Shown piece by piece: positions 1-12,600 of a stretch of 64,000 bases of DNA. Positions within the stretch are counted from its first letter, which is position 1. Each line of letters opens with the position of its first letter. This DNA is from Gelatoporia subvermispora B (Eukaryota > Basidiomycota > Agaricomycetes > Polyporales > Gelatoporiaceae). Below the pieces are notes generated by a model. That model was not told the DNA's origin, did no database searches, and saw only the letters and a program-made list of their open reading frames with translations. The translations under genes and the position numbers were made by a program. The stretch covers positions 291,500-355,499 of the forward strand of contig KB445806.1 of NCBI GenBank assembly GCA_000320605.2. Direction: 5' to 3'.

Positions 1-745
1 TCTTTGGTACGTGTTCCACTCATCCCGCTCATCGATGAGATCTTTCAACGCTCATACCATGTTGCATTTCATGAAGTTACACAAACGCCGATATCGTCGT
101 AACGGACTTCAATGCACATATTAGTACAGAACTATCTGTTGCCAATGTCCCGAAGCTGTTTCTGGACTTCGGCTGTGTTTGTCAACCCCCGAACATGGGA
201 GAAACGTGCCAAGATGCACAACCGTTGCGGATCCAGTGGCGTTGGTTCGTAACGAACATCTGGCAGGCACCGAAGTATGCTAGCTTCTTTGATCGCCAAT
301 TGGGCAGCTCAAACGCTGACCCGAACATTCTCGAGCCTGAATGTGAATCTGCGTGAATCTGCCGCGTGCTTCCATTCCTGCTTCGCGACGATTACGTAGA
401 AGTTGCCCAGTAGTAGCCAGACTCTTCGGGCCAAATTCAACGCTAGATGGCTCGAGTGTTGCATCGACGCCTGTGGACACAGTACGTAGTTGCATTATCT
501 GTTCACGTGTTACCGAGCACCCAAGATAGCAGGGCACATCGGTGCCAGGAAAAGCGCTGTGAAATAATGTGTGGGCGGCCTGCAACATTTGCATATTACA
601 TGCGAATCGCGTACATAGTATACAGCAAAACCACGGAAGTTAGGGTGCGTCTAAAGAGATGGTTCATAGGTTTCAATCGCATAAGGTTACTAGGCATTGC
701 AGTTAGCATCGAACCATTTATCTAGCGTTCGTGGACTGTTGGAGT
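1..745. other. Region without a confident gene
   Basis: No complete gene is recognised. On the minus strand around 300-130 a stretch reads as plausible protein (for example EASILRCLPDVRYEPTPLD followed by QRLCILARFSHVRG), which suggests an exon of a gene running off the left edge, but flanking frames contain stops and I cannot assign a family. Confidence 0.35.
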
Positions 746-1843
746 CTACTCGGAAATCTGTACTAGGCGCGTACGCTTCACCTCGTCCTTCGAGTCTCCG
801 AAGTACCTCGGAGTTTCAAAGCTCCAGTGCAAGCTCCCGACCACCCAATCCTCCATGCATTTAACGGCCGCAGCCACGGTGCCGTCTATCTCCGCGTCCC
901 ACGACGGTAAGAGTGCTTTGTTTGCCAAGAACTCGTCCATGAGCTCGCCGTATCGAAACCCTGCTTCACTGCATGCATCCTGAATCTCGACACCGTTGTG
1001 CTCCGTGAGAATATACACAAGACTGTTCACCTTGTGCCCTGCCGCATATTCCTTCTTAAAAGAATACAAGTCCTATGAGGAGGTGTGCATCATCATGAAC
1101 CGAATGTCACTACAAGAGCTGGAGAAGTGCACTGACAGTTGGAATGCAAACCGAGTCCGTCGCGATAACGTGTAATCTTCGAAACACCGAGTTTTCGCAC
1201 ACGTCCTTCGGAAAGTCAATTCCGTGCACAAAGCTGAACAATTCCAGGCAGAATGGGACTGCGCCGTCATCCCTTCGCATGTGCATGTACGGTCCACATC
1301 AAGAGCCACGCCCTGGGAGCGTACCCTGGCCTCGATGGAGACGGCTTCGATGTACTCCATGCAGGGCTGAGTCAAGAGGCCGTAGCACACAGGGCTGGCG
1401 TCTTTTGCGAAGCGGTCGGCGAATTTACAATCGGAAATCGAGCGAGTGATCGCACTCTCGGCATATCCTCTCTATCTTTGTGCCATCATCCCAGTGCGGG
1501 TCCTTCATCACGTTTAAGAAAGCGAGCCCCGTGCCTCGCGCACCTCCCTCGTTTTGTTTGTCGGTGATCTCGTCCACCATGAAGGGTACATTGATGAGAT
1601 CGAAACAGGTACAAAATTTATCGTATCCGGCATCGGGATAAGGGTACGCAGAGAGAAGTTCGCTCCCCCCTTTATGAAGAAATCGAACTCAGTCCCAGTA
1701 AAGATGCTGAAGCTGTTGATCCACGCGGTAGACTCCAGCGTCGCCTGTAGGTAATGAGGACTAATTGATAAGTGCAAGGGGCACAGCTTGAATAGGTCTG
1801 GTAGGACATATTGCATGACAGTGAGAGGGCGAGGCGAGGACAT
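746..1843 (-). pseudogene. Class I terpene (sesquiterpene) cyclase, frame-disrupted
   Basis: This is a fungal class I terpene cyclase of the type that ionises farnesyl diphosphate in the cytosol. Likely start MSSPRPLTVMQYVLPDL at 1843. The Asp-rich metal motif reads MVDEITDKQNE (DEITD at 1560-1574). The family's NSE/DTE motif is split by an intron at 1073-1136 and reads TDLYSFKKE, with Thr where Asn is expected. The C-terminus has HWSFETPRYFG, typical of the family, and stops at 746. Homology is continuous but crosses frames: one base appears missing in the C run at 1665-1670 (a seventh C would give IKGGSELLSAYPYPDAGY), another near 1285-1295 (before MHMRRDDGAVPFC), and a third frame change lies near 1440-1460. 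With introns removed the protein would be about 330-340 aa, normal for the family. Family assignment is firm. Whether it is a true pseudogene or carries sequencing indels is open. Confidence 0.8.
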
Positions 1844-2629
1844 TAGCTCAAAAATGGGGCTGGGCGGTTCTGTGTCAGGTTCTGGGGATTTGACACGGAC
1901 AATGGAATGACTCGCAAGGGTATTTGAGCTGTTTAGTGTAGGATAAAAATACAATCGCTGACTCGGCCTAGTTTGCATTTCGAGATTGCGGCTTTCTTGT
2001 TCGCTCGTGTGGCAACGCTACGAGTTGCGTCATACTCAGAAAAAGGCAAGAAAACGTCTTGTAGAACGCCCACAGATTGACAAGGCAGTTCGGTTATCCC
2101 GAGTTTGTTCGAATTATGATTGGAGTTGATCCACCGTTAGTAGCTGTCATACCGGGTATGGTACGAAAATGTGCATACGTGGGCCTTGTTCGGACTGTTT
2201 CCCGAGACCCCCGGGCCTGTTGCTACGCCTACTCTTGCATCATGTGTCGGCGACGATTCGACTCATGTGCTTTTGTGTCAATGGCGGAAATTCAATTTGT
2301 GCGAGAATGTATCTCATGACGAGACCTAGTTTCAGTCTGCATCGTGAGCTTGTCAGTCAAGCCATACATGACGTATGTGTACAAGGTGGGTTTCGTTCAC
2401 AAGTATGAAACGAGACTGAGGAATGTGATCCAGGACAAAAAATACCAGACGATTTGAGAAGGAATGAGGGGTGCATTGAACCATTTCATCCAGTGGGAAA
2501 CCGTCTCCGAATTGGGGAGGCTTGCTGAATGGCTTGTTCGTCGGACTGCCGAAGTTAGGATTTACGATGGGGGTAGTGAGAAATGAACTTGAACCTATGG
2601 CGCACCATCATGGTGAGGCTACGCGGGCG
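1844..2629. other. Intergenic, no recognisable gene
   Basis: Only short overlapping open frames occur on both strands and none resembles a known protein. It would hold the promoter of the terpene cyclase relic and the 3' end of the VTT relic. Confidence 0.5.
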
Positions 2630-3524
2630 AGTTCAATACACTCGAAATACACTCGAGGAGTTCGCCTGCGTGGGTTTCACTGCAACTAGAGGTGATGAGC
2701 GTAGGCCTAAGAAGACTGTGATGGGTTGCTTCAGAAGAAAAGGATCTGCCGCGGCGCAGAAGGTGAGGACCGGTAGGTTGCGGGTCGAGAAGATGGCCAT
2801 TGAGACTGGGCGGAATAGCGCAGGTAAATGGTGTGTCATTGGCAGGTATCGAACGATACTCACCAGGTACTAGAATCGCACTCTAGTGCATAACCACTAC
2901 AACCTCAAAGCCACCCTTTTGAACGAGCCGGGTCAAGTATGCCTATGTGGTATTCGTCCTCTCCAACTCCACCCCGCGAGCCAGACGGCAATGGTCATTG
3001 GAGGTTCGGCAGAATGCGTCAACCAGAGCGGTGTACAGATCCATCGGAATACACTCACAGGAAGCTGGTCCGCTCCCTCAGGAACGTGCCAGCTGCCACC
3101 ACGATGGCGAATCCGGCGCCGATGCCCCAGATAAGGCCACATAGGATGACAACGATCTCATGACCGAAAGGCTGCAATGCACCCAACCTCAGTGAGCACC
3201 GCGTTCACGAAGAGGGCTGCTCAGTGCTGACTGGAGTGGGATGCCTTCACAAACACGATGGCGTTCGAGATGAGCCATCCCGCGGGTAAGCTGCAAGTGT
3301 GATAGGGTCCGAAGCACCATTCCGAAGTGAGAGGTGTGTCTGAAGTAGACGCGGCCAACGCGGCCATCTCTCTGTGTAACCTCAGTGGTGAATGCGATAT
3401 ACGTGTCCGCAATCTCAAATTGGCCGGTGGCGGGGGAAAGGTTGAGATCTTCTGACCAGCTTACATCCATCGGGAAATATACGTACCGTTTGACCTGCCC
3501 TGCCTTTTCAGTGCTTGACGCCAC
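2630..3524 (-). pseudogene. Tvp38/TMEM64 (VTT-domain) membrane protein relic
   Basis: Minus-strand segments align in order with the VTT (SNARE-associated Golgi, Tvp38/DedA-like) family of multi-pass Golgi/ER membrane proteins. They are GWLISNAIVF; then FGHEIVVILCGLIWGIGAGF continuing AIVVAAGTFL; then RGVELERTN...AYLTRLVQKGGFEVVV; then AIFSTRNLPVLTF...LLKQPITVFLGL. The third segment carries two in-frame TAG stops (2943-2945 and 2883-2885), 60 bases apart. The intron expected after GTFL has a GTGAGT donor but no AG before the next conserved block. The usual Gly-Glu after GTFL is replaced. These lesions sit inside conserved sequence, so I read it as a decayed gene. The N-terminal exon beginning at 3524 is a weaker assignment. 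Confidence 0.7.
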
Positions 3525-4118
3525 TTAGACCGTAGACGCCTATGCGATGCGCAGCAAGGCAGCAAAGACGCCAGCAAGCCTCGGCGGGCGAATGGCGTCA
3601 GCGTCAACTCGACATTTCCTAATGCTCTCCATCCGATGATCTACTATGGGTCTACAATGTAAGGTGTAGTTACTGCTTCAACCGACAAAGACGAGGCAAC
3701 ACCAGGTCAATCGGCATATTGTCTCGAGGCACGACCAAACTCCTCGACAGACAGCCTGAGGGGGGATGTCAAACAGTCATGCATTGGAATTGAGACATAA
3801 TTTGTACAAGATGGCGGCTGGCCTGAGCGGCGCAGGATGTACATGCATGGGGGGCTATATATGAAACATGGGGGCATGATGGAATACACACAGGTCATGG
3901 CATTTAGCGCAGAAAGCGAGACTTAGCAATAGTGGGTGAGCGAAAAGCAGGCAGAGAAGTCGAGTCGCAGAAAGGTGCCATAGAGAGAGGCGATGAAGGT
4001 GTGCAGCTAAAAGAGCGAGAGAATAGCGATACAGGCGGCTGTCGAAATCTTAATAAAAGAATCAGCTCAGTGGGCTTCTGCAGGATAACATGTAGGACTA
4101 CTCATTGATACTCACTAA
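3525..4118. other. Intergenic, no recognisable gene
   Basis: A purine-rich stretch lies around 3900-4030. No coding homology is seen on either strand. Confidence 0.5.
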
Positions 4119-5235
4119 TTACTGCACGATCTTAAACGCTTGCTCCCTGGCTTCTTGCCCCGCCTTAGGGAGGCAGCGGAATGTATTGATGGCGGCAGAA
4201 AGTCTGTTCCACGGATGAATTCGGCTCGACGAGCGTCCACGCTGCCACCACACACGCTCTTCCAGAACATTGTCCCAAGCAATATCGAGATAGCGGAGGT
4301 CCGGAAGAGCATCGAAAAGGCTCATTCGTAGATGGGTCATTATCTCCCGTGGTACTTCAGGCTCGTGCAGTGTGCGGAATGTGAGGGTGAGCGAGATGTA
4401 TCGCAGTGAGCGGAACCTGCGAAGCAATTGGGAAAGACGACCCTAGACAAGCGTAAGTGAGTATTCATGATAATCCGGTCAGGTGGAATCGTTGCGAAAA
4501 ACTCACCAAGAATATGAGCATCCCACCCTCCTCTCGCGCCCACTTCAGCTCGTCGTACCCATGAGGCACAAGTGTGAGTTCCAGGGCAGTCACCGTTGGC
4601 AAGCCGTCAGCTTGCAACATTGGCAAAAGCGCATTACCCGATACCCCATCTACCCGTAAGCGCAGCACTTTCGGAGCCATGCGTTCGAGCACCGGCACAA
4701 ACGCATCATAAAGCCGCGCGCCCTCCGCCGCAGTACAGCTGCTGAGCAGCACACCGTCAATGTCTGCACAGTAGACGTGTGGTGGGGAGGCCATGTATAC
4801 AAAATCGTGGACAGATCCAGATAATGAATCAAGGCTTGCCCACATAGTGGTATTGTGGTCGGTGACCATCGACGGAAGCGTATCCCAGAGGTTCGTAATC
4901 ATCATGGAGCGTGTAGAGCGTGTTGAATGGATCTCGATTTCTCGAGCATTTGGGAAGACGGAAAATAGTGGCTGGTAATGTACGGCCTCGTGCACGATGA
5001 GTCGCCGGACGCGTGGGCACGTCGACATAGGTTTCTTGCCCAGCGGTCTGACATCAAAAGTCTTCTTGATTTCAACCACATTTACAATGTTGCAATGTGA
5101 TGTGAGGAGGTCCCGTCCCCTCGTCGCGCCGAGTCGGTCGATATCGAGAAACAGGTAGTGCAGGTCCGTGTCCTCCGTGCCCGTGTTTACGGCGGTCGCC
5201 ATGGTCTCCGTGCGGTCCGATTCTCGTGGCTTCAT
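4119..5235 (-). CDS. Hypothetical LRR / F-box-like protein
   Basis: Two exons on the minus strand. The first (5235 to about 4512) encodes 240 aa beginning MKPRESDRTETMATAV. A GTGAGT donor follows GGMLIFL, and the acceptor CTTGTCTAG leads into GRLSQLLRRFRSLRYISLTL, ending at 4119, for about 340 aa. Repeated patterns such as PRVRRLIVHEAV, PKVLRLRVDGV, VTALELTLV, RSLRYISLTL and LRYLDIAW resemble the loose leucine-rich repeats of the very large basidiomycete F-box/LRR families. No F-box is visible in these exons. An AG acceptor precedes the first ATG, so an upstream exon in 5282-5722 could supply the N-terminus. Function would be substrate recognition if it is an F-box protein, but that is unproven. 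Confidence 0.55.
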
Positions 5236-5281
5236 CTAGAGTGCGGAAATAGAGTCAGAAACCATGGGGTGCACAATGCGC

Positions 5282-5722
5282 TTAATCACATACTGGGTTT
5301 TGAACATTGCCATGAGTGGCACAGTACTTGTTCACCGTGCGTGGCGCGGCCCGCATGCCTTGCCGGTCCCCAAGCGAGTCATTGTTGCCCTCTTCGCCTA
5401 CACATACAACACAGAAGGCATTCAGGTATGTCTGCTCGCACTGACACGTAGCGAGCGTCGGTGTGGGCGCGACCACGTCAGATCCCCGCCGCGAGATGTC
5501 GGCTATGACGAGCGGCACCGTGGCCTTGAGCGCATAACGTGAAAGGGGTGTATAGAGAGGAACAGGTAGTGAAGACCTGCGTTGAAGCGGGGTAGATACG
5601 TTAGGTATCATGATATCCGAGGTTTGGGCCGGGACCACAATGGCAGAGGGATCGACTTCTGATCGGACAGGACCTGCCACTGGCGCGAGGTTTCGTGTGG
5701 CGTTGAAGTTCACGTTAGACAT
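5282..5722 (-). CDS. Hypothetical ORF, possible 5' exon of the LRR gene
   Basis: An open frame of about 146 codons starts MSNVNFNATRNLAPVAG. It is not recognised and has a Cys-rich patch (CQCEQTYLNAFCVVCVG). It lies just upstream of, and on the same strand as, the LRR-like gene. A GTGAAC donor near its end and an AG acceptor before the 5235 ATG would allow the two to be spliced. It could equally be noncoding. Confidence 0.3.
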   Translation of the reverse strand: MSNVNFNATRNLAPVAGPVRSEVDPSAIVVPAQTSDIMIPNVSTPLQRRSSLPVPLYTPLSRYALKATVPLVIADISRRGSDVVAPTPTLATCQCEQTYLNAFCVVCVGEEGNNDSLGDRQGMRAAPRTVNKYCATHGNVQNPVCD

Positions 5723-7068
5723 CTTGGTGGATTGTACGGGGAGACGGTAGCTGTAAGCTGAGATGTGAATGTGCGTTGGGATGCTCAAAATGGTTGAAGT
5801 TCAGAATGCAGCACGCTGCATTTTAAGCTTCTCGGCTGTGGCGAAGTCGAAAGCCACAACTTACACGATGAAGCTTCCGTTGCAACATGCCGCACAAGCC
5901 GCATCGTCGTGCAGGCGGGTCAAACTGCTCGATTTCATCGTAGCGGAACAAAGCACTACGCAGGTCTTGACTTTACACCCCGTTTCCAGCACGCTTTGCG
6001 CTGGGGCTGGAAGTTGTGGATGTGCGGCTGCCGCGAATCTTGTGGCGCGTGTCGACGTTGAGTGGTTAGCCGACGGGGACTTTGACCTTCGCATAGTTAC
6101 TGAGGCGAATTTAACAATGCTCCCGCGCGGTGGCCGTGTTGTGCAGCGCGCGGAGGCGGTCGACACGTTCACATCGCTGAGGGAGCCGTCGTCGATTACG
6201 GACCCTAGAAAATGCATTGTCGACTCCTCAAGACGGAATCGGAAGCGGCAGTTTACAGATGAAGTGAGATAACCCGCGAACGCGCTTCACAATGGGGGTC
6301 TAGGCTTTGTGCAGCAAGCGATGGGCTTGATCATGATGCCAAAACTGAGCCAAAGGTGTAATCACAAATTCAGACCAATGTGAATGGGAACCGCGAGCCC
6401 AGGATTGAGGCCCTAGGTTGCCGGAGTCCGTTTCCCTCTCGGCCATGATCAGAATCATTGCTTGACCAAGGGTAAAGACCTACCTAATGCGATGTCCGCC
6501 TCGAGGAGATCGAGCGACGATATCCGTCTGCCAAGTAACAAGGGTGCTCTTCCGGCTATACACACGAGAGGAATGCAAGTTTCAGCTCTCCATACGGAAT
6601 GGAGCCAGATTAATCTCCATCTCTTGTACTCCGAGTACGCCGAGTGGTGAGTGATGTAAGCCAAACAGTGAAGAACATGTCAAGGCTGGCAGAGTTGCCG
6701 GACTCCTGGACACACCCGATGATCTACATTAGCCGGGTGCGCAGTCCCCGCCGCGTTTTGTGCCCATAATAGTCAGCTACAATCATCAATTGCAGGATCA
6801 AACAATTCTTCATGAACATGGAAGCCTCGCGCCGACATGCCGGATTATGCTTCGTTCGCAAATTGTCGGGAGTATTGTGGGATAGGCGACGGCTATCTGG
6901 TTGCATTTACTTTAAAACCTCTACGTCGCAGGGAATGCTGAGAGGGGTAGCAACGTGACTCATATATTCGTTACAACAAGGTACACGTCTTCGTCCCGAA
7001 TCCTTACGTATTGCTGTGGAAGATCGGTTGAGGATGAGGGTATAAGGCAGATTGTGATTGCACCCACG
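5723..7068. other. Intergenic, weak open frame at 5769-6272 (+)
   Basis: The 167-codon plus-strand frame has no family resemblance and is mirrored by a long antisense frame, which suggests chance. The rest, including the 3' flank of the glutaredoxin gene, shows nothing recognisable. Confidence 0.4.
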
Positions 7069-7913
7069 TTACGCCAGAATCTCCTTGAACTCGCCATTGT
7101 CCACCATCTCCTGCACAATGTCTAGTCCACCCACAAATTCGCCGTTGATGATGAGCTGTGGAAAGGTTGGCCAATTGTTCAAGACCTTGAGACCAGAGCG
7201 CACGCTCTCGTCCGTGAGGATGTCGAACGTCGAGAACTGAACGCCCTGGTCACGTAGAATGCCAATCATCTTGCGCGAGAAACCACATCTTGGTTGATCC
7301 GGAGACCCCTTCATGAAGAGAACGACCTTATCCTTGCTCATCAAGTCTTTCAGACGTTCGTTGAGCTGCTCTGGCGATTCTCCCGCATTGTAGCTGCCCG
7401 GTGGTGCTGCGGGGCTACGGTCTGTGCTTGAAAGTGGCGTTACGGCGGATGATGTGCGGGCATGCGTAGCAATCGCGTTTGTGAGAGCAGGCGCATCGGC
7501 TCCAGATATGCGACCAAGGAGGGTGTGCCCCTGAGATTGCGCGCGGAAAGACGTTTAAGTATTTCCCTCACAAAGTAGCTCTTTCACTCACCCGCAGAAT
7601 GATGAAAGATGGAACTGCATCGATTTCAAACGACTCGGATATGTCTGACTGCGTCTCTGCCTCTACCTGAAGCGCTAGGGTTCGGATGAGGTCTAACTAG
7701 TCGTGCAGGTGCATGACTCACCTGCAGAGCGAGCAATTGCGGATATTTCTTCGCTAATTCAAGAACCACCTCGTTCATCTGCTTGCACGGCTCGGCCCAT
7801 GGTGCCCAGAAGTTGATCAGAGAGACTCTTTGTAGGTCCTGCGAGAGCAATGACTGGAAGTGCTCAGGCGAAGTCACTTCGTAGAAATTCGAAGGGAAAC
7901 CAGTAGTCGCCAT
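7069..7913 (-). CDS. grx4: Monothiol glutaredoxin, Grx3/Grx4 type
   Basis: A cytosolic/nuclear CGFS glutaredoxin with an N-terminal thioredoxin-like domain. The family binds a glutathione-ligated [2Fe-2S] cluster and takes part in iron sensing and iron-sulfur trafficking. Three exons: 7913-7722, 7666-7592 and 7530-7069; introns 7667-7721 and 7531-7591 have GTGAGT donors. The protein is 242 aa. The Trx-like domain is residues 1 to about 105, with the degenerate active site WAEPC (39-43) in place of a CxxC, as is normal for Grx3/4. The glutaredoxin domain lies at the C-terminus with RCGFS (CGFS at 171-174) and the glutathione-contact motif [16 protein letters not shown]. Length and domain order match the fungal family. 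Everything needed for function appears intact. Confidence 0.95.
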
Positions 7914-9631
7914 TGAAGTTAAGCGTGTCGACTAAAAGAGTGGTAAATGTGTAAATAACCTGTCCAAGGACGCTCTTAGGGTGTAGAGAAAGTTATAAGT
8001 TGAAAGCTCGGGGATGCGGCAAAGTTGTCTGTCAGCAGAAGTCGGCGGCAACATGTGTCGAGAGATAAGATGGGAATCGCGTCATTTGAAGCCCCTTATC
8101 TGATAATGATGATTACTCACATCTACCGCATTGGGCTCCTTTCCTCTTGTTCTCATCCTCCCACACCCTCTCGAGGCGGCTGCTATGTGAGAGAAATGCG
8201 TCAAAGCTGCCTCAGCTTGCCTCTTTGCACGTTTCGTAAAGTTCAATAGCTTATAGGGTGCCTTGCAAGCTACAGGATTTGTGTGGCTTCCTAATCTTCG
8301 AGGTCATGGCTGGCTCGAGCATCTGACGAAACCCAATCGCAAGCAAGAGATTGGTAAACTGCGATGTACAGATCGAAAATCTGCGCGACGGCATCGTTTC
8401 GAGTGCGTTGTGCAGATTCTAACTCGGGGTAGAAACTATTGTGCGCTGCACTCGCTTGCACCTCCGGACGTGGTGCTAGCAGCTGAGCCTGACCCTACCA
8501 CTATGTGTCAAAGAAACAGTGGCTCTGATCAAAGCCGTTCACATGAGCCTCAGAGCGTTCCTATTCCGCTCGCCTAGCAGCCAGTATCCGGCGCTGAATT
8601 GTGCAGGTAGGTGCACAGCGGCCTACCTAGCCTGGGTACGTGGAGCATAGAGAGTGCATTCAAGAGATGCGCAGAGTTCCGCGCGTCGTTGACCACTTTC
8701 TGATAGTCAATTCGATTTAGCTCAGACTAATTCGATACTCTCGCTGAAACGTGCCCTGAAAGAAGCATGCCGCTGTATGGTTATATGGCCAGGCCGTTAG
8801 AGTTAAGGGTTGAAGGGGACTCGATGAAGGGGAAAACACGGCTGAAAACTTGCTCACAGGCAATAGACCGGGAGCCCGCGCTCAATGCATTGCCGTGGAC
8901 GTTGTGAACATAATGATCTCACGGGATACAGTCAATTTCCTGCACGCAAATGGTAGAACGAGCAGGACTTGATCTCAGGCCACGCGGACAGAGATTCAGT
9001 TGGACATTTCTGCGGTCCCGCGTCTTTGGCATTTTGCGAAAGCCAAATGGACAGCCAGATGCCCTGACTTGGCCTTTACAGGTGAGAGTTGCAACCTTTC
9101 TAGAATCTATGGCAATTACGCAGAGTTGAAATCTGAAGGCTGCATCTGACAGATGAACCTATTGACAGTGAGACTTTGCCTATGGTGGCAACACACTGTC
9201 GCCTGATCACTCCGGGACACCATCTCCGGTGTCATTGCCATTCGTAGCCCCTAGGCCTCCACGGGCCTAGCGGCTCGCCGGGCCACGCTCATTGACTTCT
9301 GGTCATGCGAATATTCTGCAATTTCCCATAGCCCTCGAGGTCATGCCGCCGACTCCCACGAGTAAACTCGGAGCAGTGGAAGAGGCGCGGAAACTGAGAA
9401 GACATGTATGGATACGAGATATCGACAGGGGCTAGAATACTAGAGTAGCCTAACCAACTTCATTGCTACCGTGCGGGACCGAGAGAGCATGAGCGCTTCA
9501 TGGTGCTTGCGCTGAGAATAACTCGAACTATAAATGAGTGTGTGTTCTGTACCTGGCTGATCTTCAATGTGTCTTCGTAGGGTGTGGTAGCAAATAACGG
9601 GGTGCAGTAGTCGTGCAAAAGTTGGTTGCTC
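7914..9631. other. Long intergenic region, no recognisable gene
   Basis: About 1.7 kb upstream of the glutaredoxin gene and downstream of Ku70. Only short open frames without family resemblance occur on either strand. No repeats or tRNA-like folds stood out. Confidence 0.5.
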
Positions 9632-12600
9632 TCATGGGTGGGCTTCGAGCCACTCGCCAACGCGTTCCATGAGGTCAGCTTTCTTCCCAGAGCTAGGGAG
9701 GCTCTTGCTCTTGCAGAATTCCTGTTGAGCTTGCTGTTAGGCACGCTCTGTGGAAAGCCAGCATGTGGGTGCAACACCGCGCGAGGCTCCCTCGAATATA
9801 CGAACATGGGCATTCCGCAGCGCTTGCGAGCACCGGGGGTTGCCAAGCTGTGCGTCCAGGAACACACGCACCTGGCAACCATCCTGTGATCGCGACCCAG
9901 AAATGTGTCATACATCGAACTTCGGAGAGCCTGCGCGGTACGCATGTGTCACGCACCTTGAGCTGATCTACACGGAGCTGAGAATGGCCGATACGAAAGA
10001 ACGAGGTGAGCAATGTGCATTACGTGCAGCGAGCGGCTGCTGAAGGACGGATAGACGGAGTGCCACGTACCTTCGCCAACGTCCCGTAGTCGTTCATGCT
10101 CCGAATCTCAGCTTCGTTCACAGTGACGTCCTGCGCAACGATGGAGGCGCACTCATCAGCTTCTGATCAGGCACGGCGCAACGAAGCATCGGCCTCCACA
10201 GCAGAGGACCGAGGCGACCGTGAACGTACCGCCTTCCGCTTCGTCCCGGCAGTCTCAGTGACCGTGTTTGCCGTCTCGTCTACGAGCAGGGCTTCTTTCC
10301 AGGCACGCATCAGCTGCCCAGCGCGCTGTGTCGTGGAGAAGCCGACAAGTGATCACCAGAAAGATATCAACCAGCGTCATTGAATTGTACATTTGAAGAG
10401 CGTGTAGGCAATTGTGCCGTTTACGTCAATGTTGTCTCCGATACTCCTTCAAGCAGGTAGAGACCGACCTTGTGGATCATATCGTATTTGGGCTTGCTCA
10501 AATCTTCGAAAGATTCAGCATCGAATTCTTCACGGAAAGCTGCTGCTTCGAGCTGAGCATTGTGGTATGCCAACGCTGATTAGGCAGAACAGAAGCAACG
10601 CAACGGAGAGTTGCATGCGATGTGTGAGAGTACAGGAGCTCAGTGTCAGGATCCAAATGTGCGAACATGCATGGTTCTTACAGGGATTTGGGTAGGTATC
10701 CGGTGGGTAGCCTCCTTGCCTCACAGTGATCTTGTCAATCCACGCACGCGCCATCTTCTCGAGCTCAGAGTTCGCTGCCAACGGCAAGGCGACGTCAGCA
10801 ACCGGCTTGATACTGCTGACACGACGGCACAGGGTACGGCACGTCATACGAACGGACTATCATGGAGGATTACTTGCCTTGATAGGCTCTCTCAACACGT
10901 GCGGCCCGTATGTCGTCTGCGAACGGTAGCGGTATCAGATGGATGCCCGGGGGGTCGTCCCACCCGCTTTCATCGGTTTTTCTTCCTGCACATACAGGAT
11001 CAGCGAGTGAATATATTCCACCCGATGAACGGCAGCTCGAAGAGGCACGCCAGGAGTAGGGCAGGTCATAAGACCCTGGCCACATGCTCACTAGGTGAGA
11101 AGGAGTCATGAAAGCGTGCGTACCTGAGGAAGCATAGCATAGAATGTCGGTGTACTGTTACGCCTTGCCAGGCCCAGGGCAATACCGATCTTCTTTTTCC
11201 TGACCATGGTCCGAAGAAGGGCCGTGAAGGTTCGTTTGCTACCAGAATATGTCTAACGGATGGCATTGGCAGTGTATCTCATGAACCCTGGCAAGGCGAC
11301 TCCCACATACCATCTCGTCCGGATAAATGAATGTGGAGTGTTTGACATTGTCTTCATATGCCAGCTCAGAGATGTCTTTGAACCCCAGAAGCTTGATCAC
11401 TGGTAAAAAATGTTCCGGTGTCTCCATTAATTCTAAGAACAAGTTAGAAACACTCAGAGCTCACTCGGCTCCAGTCCCATGGTCCTGAACGAGTTGATTT
11501 CATCTTGGGTATAGAATGGCTGCAACGGCGAGCATTCAGCATGTACCGCATGGTACTATCGGAAGCAGAGACTGACGCGCATGTTAGCCTGCGTGACTCT
11601 CGCGACGCCTACCGCCTGTTCGGCGTCTTCCTTTTCTTCATCCATAGACGCTTTGCCCAAGGTCATGCCTGACAGTATCTCGGACTTGTCGGCGTAGGCG
11701 TGGCTCATCTGCGAGCAGCGGGTCAACGTTATGACGAAGTCGGCCAATTGAGTACATTACGTCGTCGACCATGATTGACCGGCTTTTGGCGACTACCATC
11801 CTATCGCCCAAATCATAGAAGTATTCGTGCTTTCCTTTTTTACGTTCTGTGACTGGGGTATATCTAAGTGGCTCAAGAAACGTGCATATGCGTCAATAAA
11901 GTTCGCGGGAGCAGTCGCGGAGAAATGTTCACCCTTTGACCCCAATCACGAAGCCCTCGGCGAGTTGAAGGCGAGTCGAAAAGAAAGCACGCTTTGGTAC
12001 CTCATGAAATCGCATTTGGGAGAGCAGATCCTCAACACGGGCTATAGAGATAGATTCTGGGAGGACAGCTCCGCCTGATTCCGCGTCTTCGATGACATTG
12101 GTCGGAGAAAGGACAAACTAGTAATATCAATACCTGCGCTACAAAGCGGGATATGTCACTTACGGAGTAGAATTTACTCGGGTCGAATGATTTATCCTCT
12201 GAGCTGATGAAAAACGGCTCCACGGTAACTCCGGCTTGTAAGAGATCCTAGCAACAGACACTAAATAACATTTGGTTGAAGGCAGAGATGTCACTGACTT
12301 CGAGTGTCGTCTTAGCCGACTTGGCGAGGCGGTCATGTGTAGGACCGGGATGAGGGTCGTCCTCATCCGTGATGAGGAATACTCGTTTGACCGCGGTCTT
12401 CGACGCTCTGTACATAGACATCGAACGTTTAGAGTATAACCACCCGATAGTGATGAACATATGGCGGACCCGTCGCGCATCACCCAGTTACAGCTCGTGA
12501 AAACGTCACCCATGGGCACTCGACTTTCAGTAAGAGGTGGAAACTCCTGGCTGAGCAGCTTTGGTTTATCTCTCACGGCTAAGCACAGATTATAGTACTT

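Noticed and set aside
1073..1390. Separate 105-aa protein MCYGLLTQPC...
   Set aside because: It is the shifted-frame middle of the terpene cyclase relic, with an intron read through.
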